Under the pieces are notes generated by a model, which saw nothing but the letters and a program-made list of their open reading frames with translations, ran no database searches and had not been told where the DNA came from. From the NCBI GenBank assembly GCA_052161885.1, contig CP197396.1, forward strand, positions 806,001 to 870,000: a DNA stretch of 64,000 bases, written 5' to 3'. This DNA is from QKTW01 sp052161885 (GTDB taxonomy: Bacteria > Bacteroidota > Bacteroidia > Chitinophagales > Chitinophagaceae). The position numbers and the translations under genes were made by a program. Below are positions 34,675 through 43,721 of this stretch, piece after piece (position 1 is the first letter of the stretch; each line of letters begins with the position of its first letter).

Positions 34675-37600
34675 TTACGCCTGCTCCATTTTCTGGTGGA
34701 ACGGGCAGCCTTTTACGCTTTTCTCTTCTTTTTTCGCAGCAACTGGTGTAGAAACCGGCCTTCTCTGGTGTTGCTCCTGGATAACAGGGAACACAGATGT
34801 AAAGAAGTTTGTCCACCCGCCGGTACGCACGCGCAGCAGGTTGTACTGCTCCGGAGAATCTACCGCTTTGCTGAAGGTGTGCGGATTGGCTACCGTAATC
34901 GTCAGGATATTGGAAGACCGTCCCTGTGCGAACTGCTGCATTACCTGCACCAGTCTGTCTGCCGGGAATGTTTCATCAATGTTATAATCGGTCGGTGCAC
35001 CATCAGACATCATTTCGGCGCCTTTTCCGTCAAATCCTGCAAGGGATTCTTCAAAGCCTGCGTACTGGTGATCTATCGGCAGGTCGGCAGGACTTGGTGC
35101 TGCACTCAAATCGGACGCTACTGTGGTGCCCAGCCTGCGGCCATCTGCACTGGCACCGTTCCATGCACCCATCTCTACGTGGTTTTCAAAAGTACCTACG
35201 CCCGGCTGCAGCTGCAGTCCGAAAGGATGCTCGTCTGAACCAAAGCGTGTGGCCATGTTTTTCAGCGTATCCAGCATCTGCGGCCATGGCTGTGTGAAGG
35301 TGTCCATAGCTATCTGTGCCACGCCTTCCACTACTGTATTGCCGAATGTGTCTATATCGTGGTGTCCTCTGCCGTAGCGTGGAAGCGACAATGCCATTTC
35401 CCTTAAACGCTTGAAACGATCAGCACGGGCTGCAATGCGGGAGTCGCCGGCCAGTGTGCTGATGAATGGTTCGGTCATTTTATAACCCCAGTCGCAGCAC
35501 AGGCATTCGAGCAGCTCCGGCAGTGTGGTTACTGCGTTCTTCTCGTCAAACACCATTATTTTGATAGCATACAAAGAGTTGATGGCAGAGCTCAGAGAAA
35601 TATAACAAGGTCCGTAAATATTGTATTTCGTACCGCCGCTGTAGAAGTCCAGTCCTTTTGCAAGGCAATCGTCCATAAGCACATTCAGGATAGGAGACGG
35701 ACAGAACCTGGTATTAGCGCCAAAGCCCATCAGCTGACCGTTAAACGCTTTCCTGTTCAGCAGGTTGAAGTGCTGGAAGTAGATATCGACCAGCTCGTCA
35801 AAGCTTTTGATCTGGTCTGCCGGTTTTGTATTCAGTGATACTACTTGCCCGAAGAGATAAGCCTGTCCTGCGGAAGAATAAGTCCGGCCCTGGTTGAGTG
35901 CACATTCCAGCGGCTGCAGTGTAGAGAAGCCACCTAATGAGAACCAGTTTTCACCGGGGAACTGCGGTTCATAACAACCGTCGCAGGCGTAGTTCTGGGC
36001 AGATTGCATGCTTACTGCAGAGTTCCAGTTTTTGATGGTTCCCGGTTTGCCGCCGATGTCATCACCGCTGCGATACAGTCCTTCGATGATCTTTTCGTCA
36101 TTGAGCAATATAGGATGCGCGCCGCCGGAGAGCACTGCATGCGCCGCTTCTTCCAGTATTTCTTTTGGTATGTCTTTGCGTACGCGCAGCGACAGGCAAG
36201 GCGCATTGAGCGGAAGTCTGCCGGATGCACGGATGAATATTCTGGTAACGTCGTTGTAAGCTGGTTTTGAATTTTCAAAGTCAGCACCGTCAGCTACAGT
36301 ACCGCCTACCGTGATCTGCTGTATCCACTGACCCAGCGAAGCTCCCTGCGGATAAGGGCCGGAACTGCCGCCCATAGCCAGGTTACCAAATGGCTGGTGA
36401 TCTTCCATGAAGATGCGGTTCTGCTGCACTTTTTCATCCAGCTTCACGTAGAATGCATCGATGATCTCCTGTGCTTCGGCTTCAGAAATGTTGTCTTTTT
36501 CGTAGAAAGGCTGCAGCAATTGATCCATCCTGCCGATAGCTGTAGGCTCACCATTGAGGTGCAGGCAGGTATGCAGTGTGAAGATAAACTGTACGGCTTC
36601 TACAAAAGTATCCGGTTTTTCTGTGGCCAGCTTGGTCATGCGGTAAGCAATGGTTTCCAGGTTCTGCTTTTCCCATACCTGCCCAGCGCTCATTTTTGCA
36701 GCCGTGGTACGTGCCAGTTCAGCGTAATTGAGGCAGTATTCAGAGATGCCTTCCAGTGCAAGATAAGCGGAGCGGTAAAGATCTTTCTTTTCCTGTGTGC
36801 CTGCGCTTTTTCCATAAGCCAGCACTTCTTCTTTCATCACTTTGAGACCTTTCTGCAGGGCTTTTTCGTAATGCGGGATTACGTGACCTACACCAGATGC
36901 TTCGCTGAGGTTGTTCAGAAATCCGTCGAGGCGCTCTGCATCAGAGAGGTATTTCATCACATAGCGGCCTTCTCCCAGTGAGAGGTTAGGCATGGCGCCA
37001 ACTATGATCTCTTCCGGCGATATGCGGTAGGTATCGGAACCGTACACTACTTCGCCCCTGTCTTCAAGGAAAGATGAATATGGGATCAGCGACCCGTCTT
37101 TCATCCTTATTTTACGTCCTCTGAAACCATAATCGGCAGAGCTGAACAGGCCCAGGCTCAACCGGATAGCCCAACCTTTACGCACCATGATGGATTCTTT
37201 CATGATGTCGGCAGGCTTGTCCGTTCCTTTATACTCAGCGATATAATGGCGTATATCTTCTTTTATTTCTTCCTGCTTGCGGTTAAAATACCAGTTATCC
37301 TGCCACAGGGAAAATATATTTTCCAGCAGGCTCAGGATACGATTGGTAGGCGCAGCAAAATAATGGTTGGTACGGTTGATGCCGGTAGACATCGTGAAAA
37401 GGTAGTTCTGATGGTTATAATACATCAGACCATTTTCGGAAGCGTTCTGGTAATGGCGGTCGAGGCGCGTCCAGTCAACGCCCGGGAAGCGTGACCAGTC
37501 GCCGTTTTCCATAAATGAAAAGTTGTTGGCGTAGCTTTTCATCGTGTCAAGACCAAGATCATTTACGCTTGGTATATAGAAAAATCCACCCAGGTCAGAT

Positions 37601-38595
37601 TTAAGATGATTGAACAGGCGGTCATTCATAAATCCTTTGTCCGGGCCTATCTGGTTACTCATGATGTTTTCCAGAATACCGGCCTCTTTACAGAAGCCTG
37701 CAAAGTAGATACCCTCTTCATCCGAAACGGTAACCGATTTAGGTGATCTGAAACCGGAACCGGATTGTTTGGCCTTGCCAAAAGGTAAACCAAGGCGTAA
37801 AACCGGCGTTGTATTACCGTTTTCGTCCTGTATCCTTGCGGTTTTTATATGGCTGCGTGAATCCCTGTCCGGAATGATAGTATCATCTGTTTTACGGCCT
37901 ATCAGGTCTTCGATCTGGTCTTCCGTCATCATGTTGATCTGGTTCCAGTTGATCAGGAAGCGCTGCGCCAGTACAAAAGAACCGCCGAAGTGTTCCATGT
38001 CTTCCGCACCGATAAGTGTGTGCTTTGCAATGGTAATAGGATCGGCAGGATTGTTCAGGTTTTCGGAAAAGCGGCAGCCCAGAACCTTACCCCTGTGCCC
38101 GTCTTCTTCATTGGATTTGGAAGCGGCCTTCTGGGCATAATGTCCTTTGGTGTCGTCTTTCAGCGCATCAATGATCAGCTCCAGAACGATCCCGCATGCT
38201 TTTTCATCATCGCTTTTGATGTGGAACCAGAGGTCTCCGCGCGCATCGTCAAACACGCCTTTGGAAGCATCAATAACATCTGATGAATACGGGTTGTTGC
38301 CGGAAGGAAAATTAAACTTCATCCCTTTGGGTACAGACATGCCTTCCTGTTCGCAGATAACAGCCCAGTTTGTAAACGATACGCCCAGCACTGCAGAAGT
38401 GTTCCTGTCCTTGAGCTCATCATGTGTGTTGACTTTATGGCGTATGGAGGCCATTACATGTGCCAGCTGTGTCCTGCTGACCGGTCTGTTCATCCAGAAT
38501 GTGGCGAAGATTGCATAAGGAGATGGGTAGACTAACCCTCTCTGGCAATGTTTCCAGACCTCATCGAATCTTTCTTCGAAGTTGAGTGTTTTCAT
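34675..38595 (-). CDS. Fusion of DyP-type peroxidase and glycyl radical enzyme (1306 aa)
   Basis: Residues 1-400 look like a class-B DyP peroxidase. The heme-ligand region is IPDRDSRSHIKTAR (His249), then LRLGLPFG, GIYFAGFCKEAGILENIM and LGGFFYIPSVNDL. The GxxDG distal motif is replaced by FSENLNNP (176-183), with Glu178 where Asp is usual. Residues 405-1306 are a pyruvate formate-lyase-type glycyl radical enzyme. They carry the catalytic Cys874 in GCYEP (the GCVEP motif), the ADGRRLGTTVASDLSAAPSP region (1150-1169) and a C-terminal radical loop RTGGW (1257-1261), where RV-S-GY is usual. The candidate radical is on Gly1260. The last residues carry CPFHQ. No activating radical-SAM enzyme is adjacent. 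The substrate is unknown. The frame is unbroken and has a single ATG start and its own terminator, so a real fusion is likely. Confidence 0.82.
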   Translation of the reverse strand: MKTLNFEERFDEVWKHCQRGLVYPSPYAIFATFWMNRPVSRTQLAHVMASIRHKVNTHDELKDRNTSAVLGVSFTNWAVICEQEGMSVPKGMKFNFPSGNNPYSSDVIDASKGVFDDARGDLWFHIKSDDEKACGIVLELIIDALKDDTKGHYAQKAASKSNEEDGHRGKVLGCRFSENLNNPADPITIAKHTLIGAEDMEHFGGSFVLAQRFLINWNQINMMTEDQIEDLIGRKTDDTIIPDRDSRSHIKTARIQDENGNTTPVLRLGLPFGKAKQSGSGFRSPKSVTVSDEEGIYFAGFCKEAGILENIMSNQIGPDKGFMNDRLFNHLKSDLGGFFYIPSVNDLGLDTMKSYANNFSFMENGDWSRFPGVDWTRLDRHYQNASENGLMYYNHQNYLFTMSTGINRTNHYFAAPTNRILSLLENIFSLWQDNWYFNRKQEEIKEDIRHYIAEYKGTDKPADIMKESIMVRKGWAIRLSLGLFSSADYGFRGRKIRMKDGSLIPYSSFLEDRGEVVYGSDTYRISPEEIIVGAMPNLSLGEGRYVMKYLSDAERLDGFLNNLSEASGVGHVIPHYEKALQKGLKVMKEEVLAYGKSAGTQEKKDLYRSAYLALEGISEYCLNYAELARTTAAKMSAGQVWEKQNLETIAYRMTKLATEKPDTFVEAVQFIFTLHTCLHLNGEPTAIGRMDQLLQPFYEKDNISEAEAQEIIDAFYVKLDEKVQQNRIFMEDHQPFGNLAMGGSSGPYPQGASLGQWIQQITVGGTVADGADFENSKPAYNDVTRIFIRASGRLPLNAPCLSLRVRKDIPKEILEEAAHAVLSGGAHPILLNDEKIIEGLYRSGDDIGGKPGTIKNWNSAVSMQSAQNYACDGCYEPQFPGENWFSLGGFSTLQPLECALNQGRTYSSAGQAYLFGQVVSLNTKPADQIKSFDELVDIYFQHFNLLNRKAFNGQLMGFGANTRFCPSPILNVLMDDCLAKGLDFYSGGTKYNIYGPCYISLSSAINSLYAIKIMVFDEKNAVTTLPELLECLCCDWGYKMTEPFISTLAGDSRIAARADRFKRLREMALSLPRYGRGHHDIDTFGNTVVEGVAQIAMDTFTQPWPQMLDTLKNMATRFGSDEHPFGLQLQPGVGTFENHVEMGAWNGASADGRRLGTTVASDLSAAPSPADLPIDHQYAGFEESLAGFDGKGAEMMSDGAPTDYNIDETFPADRLVQVMQQFAQGRSSNILTITVANPHTFSKAVDSPEQYNLLRVRTGGWTNFFTSVFPVIQEQHQRRPVSTPVAAKKEEKSVKGCPFHQKMEQA

Positions 38596-38917
38596 GGTTG
38601 GTTAAATTTATGGTTATGTGTAATTGGGAAATATAAAAATCGGGATAGAGTGCTCAGTGCCACCAATATAGAACAAAAAATGAAGTAGTGCGTATTTCGT
38701 TTTGTGTTATGGACATTGTTGCCGGTTTATGCCCTGCGTTCAGGGATTAAAAACGCAATGGCGTACCTATCAACCTTGCATGTTGCTTTTATTAGATATC
38801 CCCCCTTGCTACAAATCCAATAAAATTTTCTTGTCCGGTCATCATTGTCTTATTTTGAAGATCGTCTGTAACAAGCTTTGGGTATTTGGGCTTACCTAGG
38901 AGTAGCTAACTTTAAGT
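38596..38917. other. Divergent intergenic region
   Basis: About 320 nt between the peroxidase-glycyl radical gene and the ADP-ribosylglycohydrolase gene must hold both promoters. A TAAATTTA box lies just before the minus-strand gene, and a TAACTTTA box just before the plus-strand gene. Both are weak matches. No ORF or hairpin of note. Confidence 0.5.
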
Positions 38918-39817
38918 ATGAATGAACGGGTTTCTTATATGCAATTGTCCTTAACCGGTCTGTCGGTTGGTGATGCTTTCGGCGAAAGCTTTTTTGGTGA
39001 TAAAGATATAATAGTCAATCATATTCAAAATCGAATCATTCCCACTACACAATGGCAGTTTACCGACGATACGATTATGTCTGCTGCTATTTACAAAAAC
39101 CTGGAGCAATATGAAACTATAGACCAAGACGTGCTTGCAAAGCAATTTGCTGAAAACTATAGCAAAGATCCATACAGGGGTTATGGCGGTACGGCTCACA
39201 AAATCTTAAGAGATATAGGTTCCGGTGTACATTGGAAACGGGCATCGTCAAATGCATTTGACGGGATGGGTTCCATGGGTAATGGTGCAGCTATGCGGGC
39301 TGCGTTGATTGGAGCTTATTTTCATGATGATATTCCTCGTTTAAAAGAAGAGACTGTTAAGTCTGCCGAAGTAACGCATAGCCATCATGAAGCAATTGTT
39401 GGTGCAATGGCAATAGCTATCGCTGCGAGTATGGCGCTTAACCTGAAGTTATCTTGTGAGTTAATGGCACCAAACGAATTTATAGAACAGGTATACAAGC
39501 AGTTAGAAGACAGTGATACGAAATCTATTATTCGCAGAGGTTTACAGCTCCCCGGAAATTACAGTAATCATACTATCGTCGCTGCATTAGGTAACGGCAT
39601 AAAACTCATGGCTTCAGATACGGTTCCCTTTGCAATCTGGTGTATTGCCCATTATCTTAATAATTATGAAGAAGCTTTATGGCGCGCCGTTTCTGTACTT
39701 GGCGATCGTGATACAATTTGTGCTATTGTGGGCAGTGTAGTTGTGCTGCGTACAGGTATTGAGAGTATTCCGCAGGTATGGAAGGAAAGTGTAGAGTCGT
39801 ATAAAGAGTTTCTTTAG
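38918..39817 (+). CDS. ADP-ribosylglycohydrolase (DraG/ARH family)
   Basis: The 299-aa product has the metal-binding motifs of the ARH fold: FTDDT (48-52), GNGAAMR (121-127), VTHSHHEAI (152-160) and the C-terminal GDRDTICAIVG (262 onwards), where GxDxDT is usual. It should remove ADP-ribose from a protein or small acceptor, or hydrolyse a related bond, with two Mg ions. It is A/T richer than its neighbours, with phrases such as FAENYSKDPYRGYGGTAHKIL. It is divergent from the DyP-glycyl radical fusion. The ATG start fits the length of the family. Confidence 0.93.
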   Translation: MNERVSYMQLSLTGLSVGDAFGESFFGDKDIIVNHIQNRIIPTTQWQFTDDTIMSAAIYKNLEQYETIDQDVLAKQFAENYSKDPYRGYGGTAHKILRDIGSGVHWKRASSNAFDGMGSMGNGAAMRAALIGAYFHDDIPRLKEETVKSAEVTHSHHEAIVGAMAIAIAASMALNLKLSCELMAPNEFIEQVYKQLEDSDTKSIIRRGLQLPGNYSNHTIVAALGNGIKLMASDTVPFAIWCIAHYLNNYEEALWRAVSVLGDRDTICAIVGSVVVLRTGIESIPQVWKESVESYKEFL

Positions 39818-39860
39818 TTTTATGTATCGTTACAAAAAGACAAATATCATATTCCTTCAG

Positions 39861-39894
39861 TTGTTTCATTTAAAGTAAAATCCCTTTACCTTCG
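39861..39894 (+). promoter_or_regulatory. Putative promoter before the cobalamin riboswitch
   Basis: TTG at 39861-39863 and TACCTTCG at 39887-39894 are separated by 23 nt, fitting the TTG-N-TAnnTTyG Bacteroidota promoter. Transcription would begin just before the first aptamer base near 39903. Confidence 0.5.
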
Positions 39895-39902
39895 CGGCGC
39901 TA

Positions 39903-40092
39903 TTTGGTTCAGAGCAGCTCTGTGCTGCAATGATTAAAAGGGAAGTCCTGTGTAATACCGGCGCTATCCCCGTAGCTGTGATCCCGTTGCAGTGTAAGCT
40001 GCATCAGTGTTTCCGGAATAAAGCCACTGTTTTTCAACGAATGAAGAATGGGAAGGCGCCGGGAACCGGGAAAGCCAGAAGACCTGCCAGGT
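39903..40092 (+). promoter_or_regulatory. Cobalamin (adenosylcobalamin) riboswitch
   Basis: The leader carries the conserved cobalamin aptamer in order: TTTGGTTC, AAAAGGGAAGTCC (P2-P3 start), a core reading GGCGCTATCCCCGTAGCTGTGA, AAGCCACTG, a GGGAAGGCGCCGGG stem, and the B12 box AGCCAGAAGACCTGCC (40073-40088), where AGYCAGGAGACCTGCC is consensus. It lies between a promoter-like box and the first ATG of a secreted beta-propeller gene. Downstream TGCTTTCGGAGGAAGAGCA could belong to the expression platform. By family knowledge, cobalamin binding usually represses expression. The frame starting at 39930 runs through the aptamer and is not the gene start. Confidence 0.93.
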
Positions 40093-40241
40093 GCGCAATT
40101 CGCTGTCTGCTTTCGGAGGAAGAGCAAGGCGGGTCCCGGCCATCTGCTGTACCACAGTTATTGCTGCTGCCCTGCCCTTTTGTATTCCTTTCTTCTTTGC
40201 AGGCAGTAAAAACACAGCATCTTAACCAATACAGATACACG

Positions 40242-42095
40242 ATGACCAAAAGATTACTCCTGTTCGTAACGTTATGCGCCACTTTCACCGGCACAGTAAC
40301 AGCCCAGTACAACCGCCCCGAAAGCCGCATATGGGCGATGGGCAATAATAAAGGTCTCGATTTTACATCGGGCAGCCCTGTTTCCATCACTACCAGTCTT
40401 ACCAACAGCAACGAGGCTGCTGCTTCCGTCTGCGATACGGCGGGATTGCTCTGCTTCTACAGCAATGGTACCAAAGTATGGAATAAAAACGGCTCGGTAA
40501 TGCCACATGGTACGGCATTGGTAACTGGTTCCAATTCTACGTTAAGCACTACGCAGGGAGCTGTTATTGTTCCCGTGCCCAGCCAGTATGGCAAATATTA
40601 TTTGTTTTCCCTGACGCAGGTAAGCAATTGCAAGCTGTATTGTCACCTGGTAGATATGAGCCTGAATGGCGGGCTCGGTGATGTAGATACAACTTTTGCA
40701 CTGCAGAATACATTGATCAAAGACAGCCTTACTGAAAAGATGACGGCTGTACCCGGCTGTAACAACAGTGTGTGGCTGGTGGTACATACCGAGAAAACAA
40801 CTTTGTTCCGCGCCTATCATATCACAGCTTCCGGTATTGATATTGCCAACCCGGTGATCTCCAATGCAGGCAGCTTTGCAGGTATCAATTACCAGCAGGG
40901 GGTAATGAAATTCTCGCCGGACAGGACTAAATTGCTTAATTGTAATTTCCGTTCTACAGGCGTAAATAATGCAGGCCTGGAGCTGTTTAACTTTGACTAC
41001 ACAACGGGCATTATCTCCAGCCCCATAACACTCGATAGCATTTCTTACTATGGCGGAACGTTCTCTCCCGATAATTCAAAAGTGTATGCACAGACTACAG
41101 TTGTATTGAACAGTGGCACTGTTTACCAGTTCGATATTTCATCAGTTACACCCGCACAGACAAAGCTGCAGCTTGGATCTTCCGGTCAGTATGCAGATAT
41201 GAAGCTGGCGCCCGATGGTAAGATCTATTTCGGTGCATTGCCCGGTGGTGCCGGTTACAGCAACTATAAGTATATGGGCCGTATCAATTATCCTAACAAT
41301 GCCGGTACAACCTGCGGTTTCCAGGATTCTGTAACTGCGCTGATCTTCCCGGCTGCCAGTGGTAATGGTGGCGCACTTGCGCAGGGATTGCCTAACGACG
41401 TAGCGGTGCCCGTTCCGAATGCAACAGGCAATGTTTTTGTAAAATCACTGGACACAACTATATGCCATTCGTTTTCACAGCTGACGCTTCATGCACCTTC
41501 AGGCTTTAACAGTGTACAATGGAGTGATAGTACTACAGACAGCGTTCGTGTAATCCATCAGCGCGGTACTTACTGGGTGCGCTCTGAAAGCCCATGTGAA
41601 GTAAGAGTGGATACGTTTGTGATCAAAGGCGCCAATACCCCGCTGCTGGCCATTACAGCTTCCGGCGATACGCTGCATGTAAACAGCGGCTACCCTGCTT
41701 ACCAGTGGTATTTTAATGGTCAGATGATTACGGGCGCCAATGATACCGTTTATATAGCTGCACAGAGCGGGCTGTATTCTGTAAAGGGTATTGATCCTTC
41801 CGGTTGTAATGATTCTACGACACAGCAGGTAACAGTGCATACAGGTATCAGCAACGTAAATGCTCAAACAGTAGTAAACATTTATCCTAATCCTGCACAT
41901 AACATAGTAAACGTACAGGCCGGAATTCCCGTAAACGCAGTAATTACAGGTATTGACGGCCGTGAATTGCTGCGTGCAACAGATGTACACAGCATAGACA
42001 TAAGCGGGCTTGCCGGTGGCATTTACATTATACAGATCACAGACAAAAACCATCTTTTATTACGGAGAGAGAAGCTGGAGAAAGCAGCTCAATAA
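40242..42095 (+). CDS. B12-riboswitch-controlled, T9SS-secreted beta-propeller protein
   Basis: I place the start at ATG 40242, after the riboswitch, because it opens a proper signal peptide (MTKRLLLFVTLCATFTGTVTAQ). The 617-aa product has a beta-propeller of about residues 25-395 with blade repeats VMKFSPDRTKLL, GGTFSPDNSKVYA and DMKLAPDGKIYFGA. Two Ig-like domains follow (about 400-532; SVQWSDSTTD, YQWYFNGQMITGA). A type A T9SS sorting domain ends it (NIYPNPAHNIVNVQAG, 547 onwards). Because the only regulator visible is a cobalamin riboswitch, I infer a role in corrinoid capture at the surface, comparable in logic to the BtuG propeller lipoproteins of Bacteroides. No TonB receptor, btu or cob gene is adjacent. 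Confidence 0.85.
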   Translation: MTKRLLLFVTLCATFTGTVTAQYNRPESRIWAMGNNKGLDFTSGSPVSITTSLTNSNEAAASVCDTAGLLCFYSNGTKVWNKNGSVMPHGTALVTGSNSTLSTTQGAVIVPVPSQYGKYYLFSLTQVSNCKLYCHLVDMSLNGGLGDVDTTFALQNTLIKDSLTEKMTAVPGCNNSVWLVVHTEKTTLFRAYHITASGIDIANPVISNAGSFAGINYQQGVMKFSPDRTKLLNCNFRSTGVNNAGLELFNFDYTTGIISSPITLDSISYYGGTFSPDNSKVYAQTTVVLNSGTVYQFDISSVTPAQTKLQLGSSGQYADMKLAPDGKIYFGALPGGAGYSNYKYMGRINYPNNAGTTCGFQDSVTALIFPAASGNGGALAQGLPNDVAVPVPNATGNVFVKSLDTTICHSFSQLTLHAPSGFNSVQWSDSTTDSVRVIHQRGTYWVRSESPCEVRVDTFVIKGANTPLLAITASGDTLHVNSGYPAYQWYFNGQMITGANDTVYIAAQSGLYSVKGIDPSGCNDSTTQQVTVHTGISNVNAQTVVNIYPNPAHNIVNVQAGIPVNAVITGIDGRELLRATDVHSIDISGLAGGIYIIQITDKNHLLLRREKLEKAAQ

Positions 42096-42124
42096 AATGG
42101 GAAATAGTAAGCGCTCCTGTTTAT

Positions 42125-42153
42125 ATCCCGGCTTTTGAGCCGGGATTTTTTTA
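42125..42153 (+). terminator. Terminator of the propeller gene
   Basis: ATCCCGGCT-TTTG-AGCCGGGAT is a 9-bp stem with a 4-nt loop followed by seven T residues and ATTT. Confidence 0.92.
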
Positions 42154-42241
42154 TTTGTCAGGTCATTGACATATATAGTCGATTTGTATGGTGCATAAAC
42201 AATAACACTTATATTTATTTTACTAGTAAATTATAAGTGTT

Positions 42242-42718
42242 ATGTTTAGCCGCTTCCTCTCCTTATTGCTCCTTGTGTGTTTTTCAGTAATACATGCCAG
42301 CGCTCAATACGCCAATACTACGGAACTGCAAACTGATAGTAATATTTATTATCAGGCAGTAAAACAGTATCTGGAATACAGGGAAGCCATGCGAAACGAT
42401 ATACCTGACACCGTTTATATAGGAGAAGAGGCTGGAATTACGCGCGGCCTGCTGCTATCATGCGGCAATACTGTAATCAGAACACTGGATTATGGGCAGT
42501 TAATCCAGACAGTAACAAAACAGCACAGTATAGGATTAAAAAAAATGTTCCCTTTAAGCTATAAGAATGATACTTTCTCCGTTTCTCTAATACACTATAG
42601 CGTACAAAGAGTCAAGAAACATACGCTCCACTATACGCAATACTCTTCCTACGTAGTATATTTCATATTCGACGGAAAAGGATTCCGTTTTGTAAAAATA
42701 AAAGAATACAGCTTTTGA
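42242..42718 (+). CDS. Secreted protein of unknown function (158 aa)
   Basis: The product has a clear signal peptide (MFSRFLSLLLLVCFSVIHASA, cut before QYAN). The mature part is small, Tyr/Thr-rich and includes NIYYQAVKQYLEYREAM, VYIGEEAGITRGLL and a strand-rich end. I do not recognise the family. The gene is A/T rich and is separated from the propeller gene by a terminator, so it is independently expressed. It is convergent with the glycosylase gene with only 15 nt between stops. Confidence 0.75.
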   Translation: MFSRFLSLLLLVCFSVIHASAQYANTTELQTDSNIYYQAVKQYLEYREAMRNDIPDTVYIGEEAGITRGLLLSCGNTVIRTLDYGQLIQTVTKQHSIGLKKMFPLSYKNDTFSVSLIHYSVQRVKKHTLHYTQYSSYVVYFIFDGKGFRFVKIKEYSF

Positions 42719-42733
42719 GCGTCAGAATATATA

Positions 42734-43513
42734 CTACTTATACAGCTCCTGCTCATCTGTATAATAGGTTTTGCGGCCGCTCATCATTTTATGATGAATA
42801 ACAGCTCCGCCGGGACTTTTGTCCTTCTGAGCATTATGAATTTTCAGGAAATCACGGTACTCGCCGGTGATTATGTCCGGGTGCGATTTCCGGATCTCTT
42901 TTTCTGCGTCCAGCAATACCGATCTGAGCGCTTTTGTAAGTGTTTTCACTTTCTCCGCAGGAATTTTATTGCTCACGGAAAACGGTGAAATGCCTGCTTC
43001 CCATAAAATTTCGTCTGCGTATGCATTACCTATGCCGCGTATTATGTGCTGATCCAGCAGGAGGGCTTTTATTGTTTTACGGCTTTTCTGCAACATTTTT
43101 TCTAAGAAAGATTCATTTACCGTTTTATCAAGCGCGTCAGGAGCTATGGGGTGCTCCGGGTTTAGCGTGGGTGTTGCCAGCCCCTGGTAATCGGCCATAA
43201 TGAGATGCGAGTCGTTGGCAAATCCAAGGCTCAGTATTGTATACTTATGTTTTGTTCCGTCCTGTTCACAATATAGCTGTCCGCGCAGCATCAGGTGCAA
43301 TGCCAGTATATCGCCATTGTCAAAGCTGAGATACAATTCTTTCCCGCTTCGTGAAACAGATGTAATTTCCTGTCCTTCCAGGTGCTCTTTTAAAGTACGC
43401 GGAGAAACATTCAGTTTGCTTTTTTCAGAAACAGATACCTCTGTCACTTTCTTACCGCGCAGCATTTTATGAAGGTTGTGACTGAAAACCTTGAGGTCCG
43501 GCAATTCGGGCAT
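42734..43513 (-). CDS. Fpg/Nei-family DNA glycosylase, zincless
   Basis: The 259-aa product begins MPELPD, giving the catalytic Pro2 and Glu3 after Met removal. It carries the beta-sandwich domain (LALHLMLRGQLY) and the helix-two-turn-helix motif LLLDQHIIRGIGNAYADEILWEAGI. The C-terminal finger region (GGAVIHHKMMSGRKTYYTDEQELYK) keeps the GR-T-YY pattern but lacks all four zinc-binding cysteines, as in known zincless members. It should excise oxidised bases and cleave abasic sites. Assignment to Fpg (MutM) or endonuclease VIII (Nei) cannot be settled by eye. Confidence 0.9.
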   Translation of the reverse strand: MPELPDLKVFSHNLHKMLRGKKVTEVSVSEKSKLNVSPRTLKEHLEGQEITSVSRSGKELYLSFDNGDILALHLMLRGQLYCEQDGTKHKYTILSLGFANDSHLIMADYQGLATPTLNPEHPIAPDALDKTVNESFLEKMLQKSRKTIKALLLDQHIIRGIGNAYADEILWEAGISPFSVSNKIPAEKVKTLTKALRSVLLDAEKEIRKSHPDIITGEYRDFLKIHNAQKDKSPGGAVIHHKMMSGRKTYYTDEQELYK

Positions 43514-43721
43514 ACAATAGTTTTTTACAGTGATATAAGTTAAGTTATTTCTTTAATCCTTTCAAAAAACACAGACGGCCGGAATGTTCTCTAAATACAC
43601 TTCCGTACGTTTGAGCCGATGTTTTTTTGTTTAAGAAATCATAAATATCCTGCCAGAAGCAGGTGTTGGGGTATATTTATTAATTATTTTTTATCTTTAA
43701 AACTTACCAAAACTGCGGATT

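Noticed and set aside
39930..40241. Longer N-terminus of the propeller protein, from a start at 39930
   Set aside because: This stretch is the cobalamin riboswitch; the signal peptide begins only at ATG 40242.
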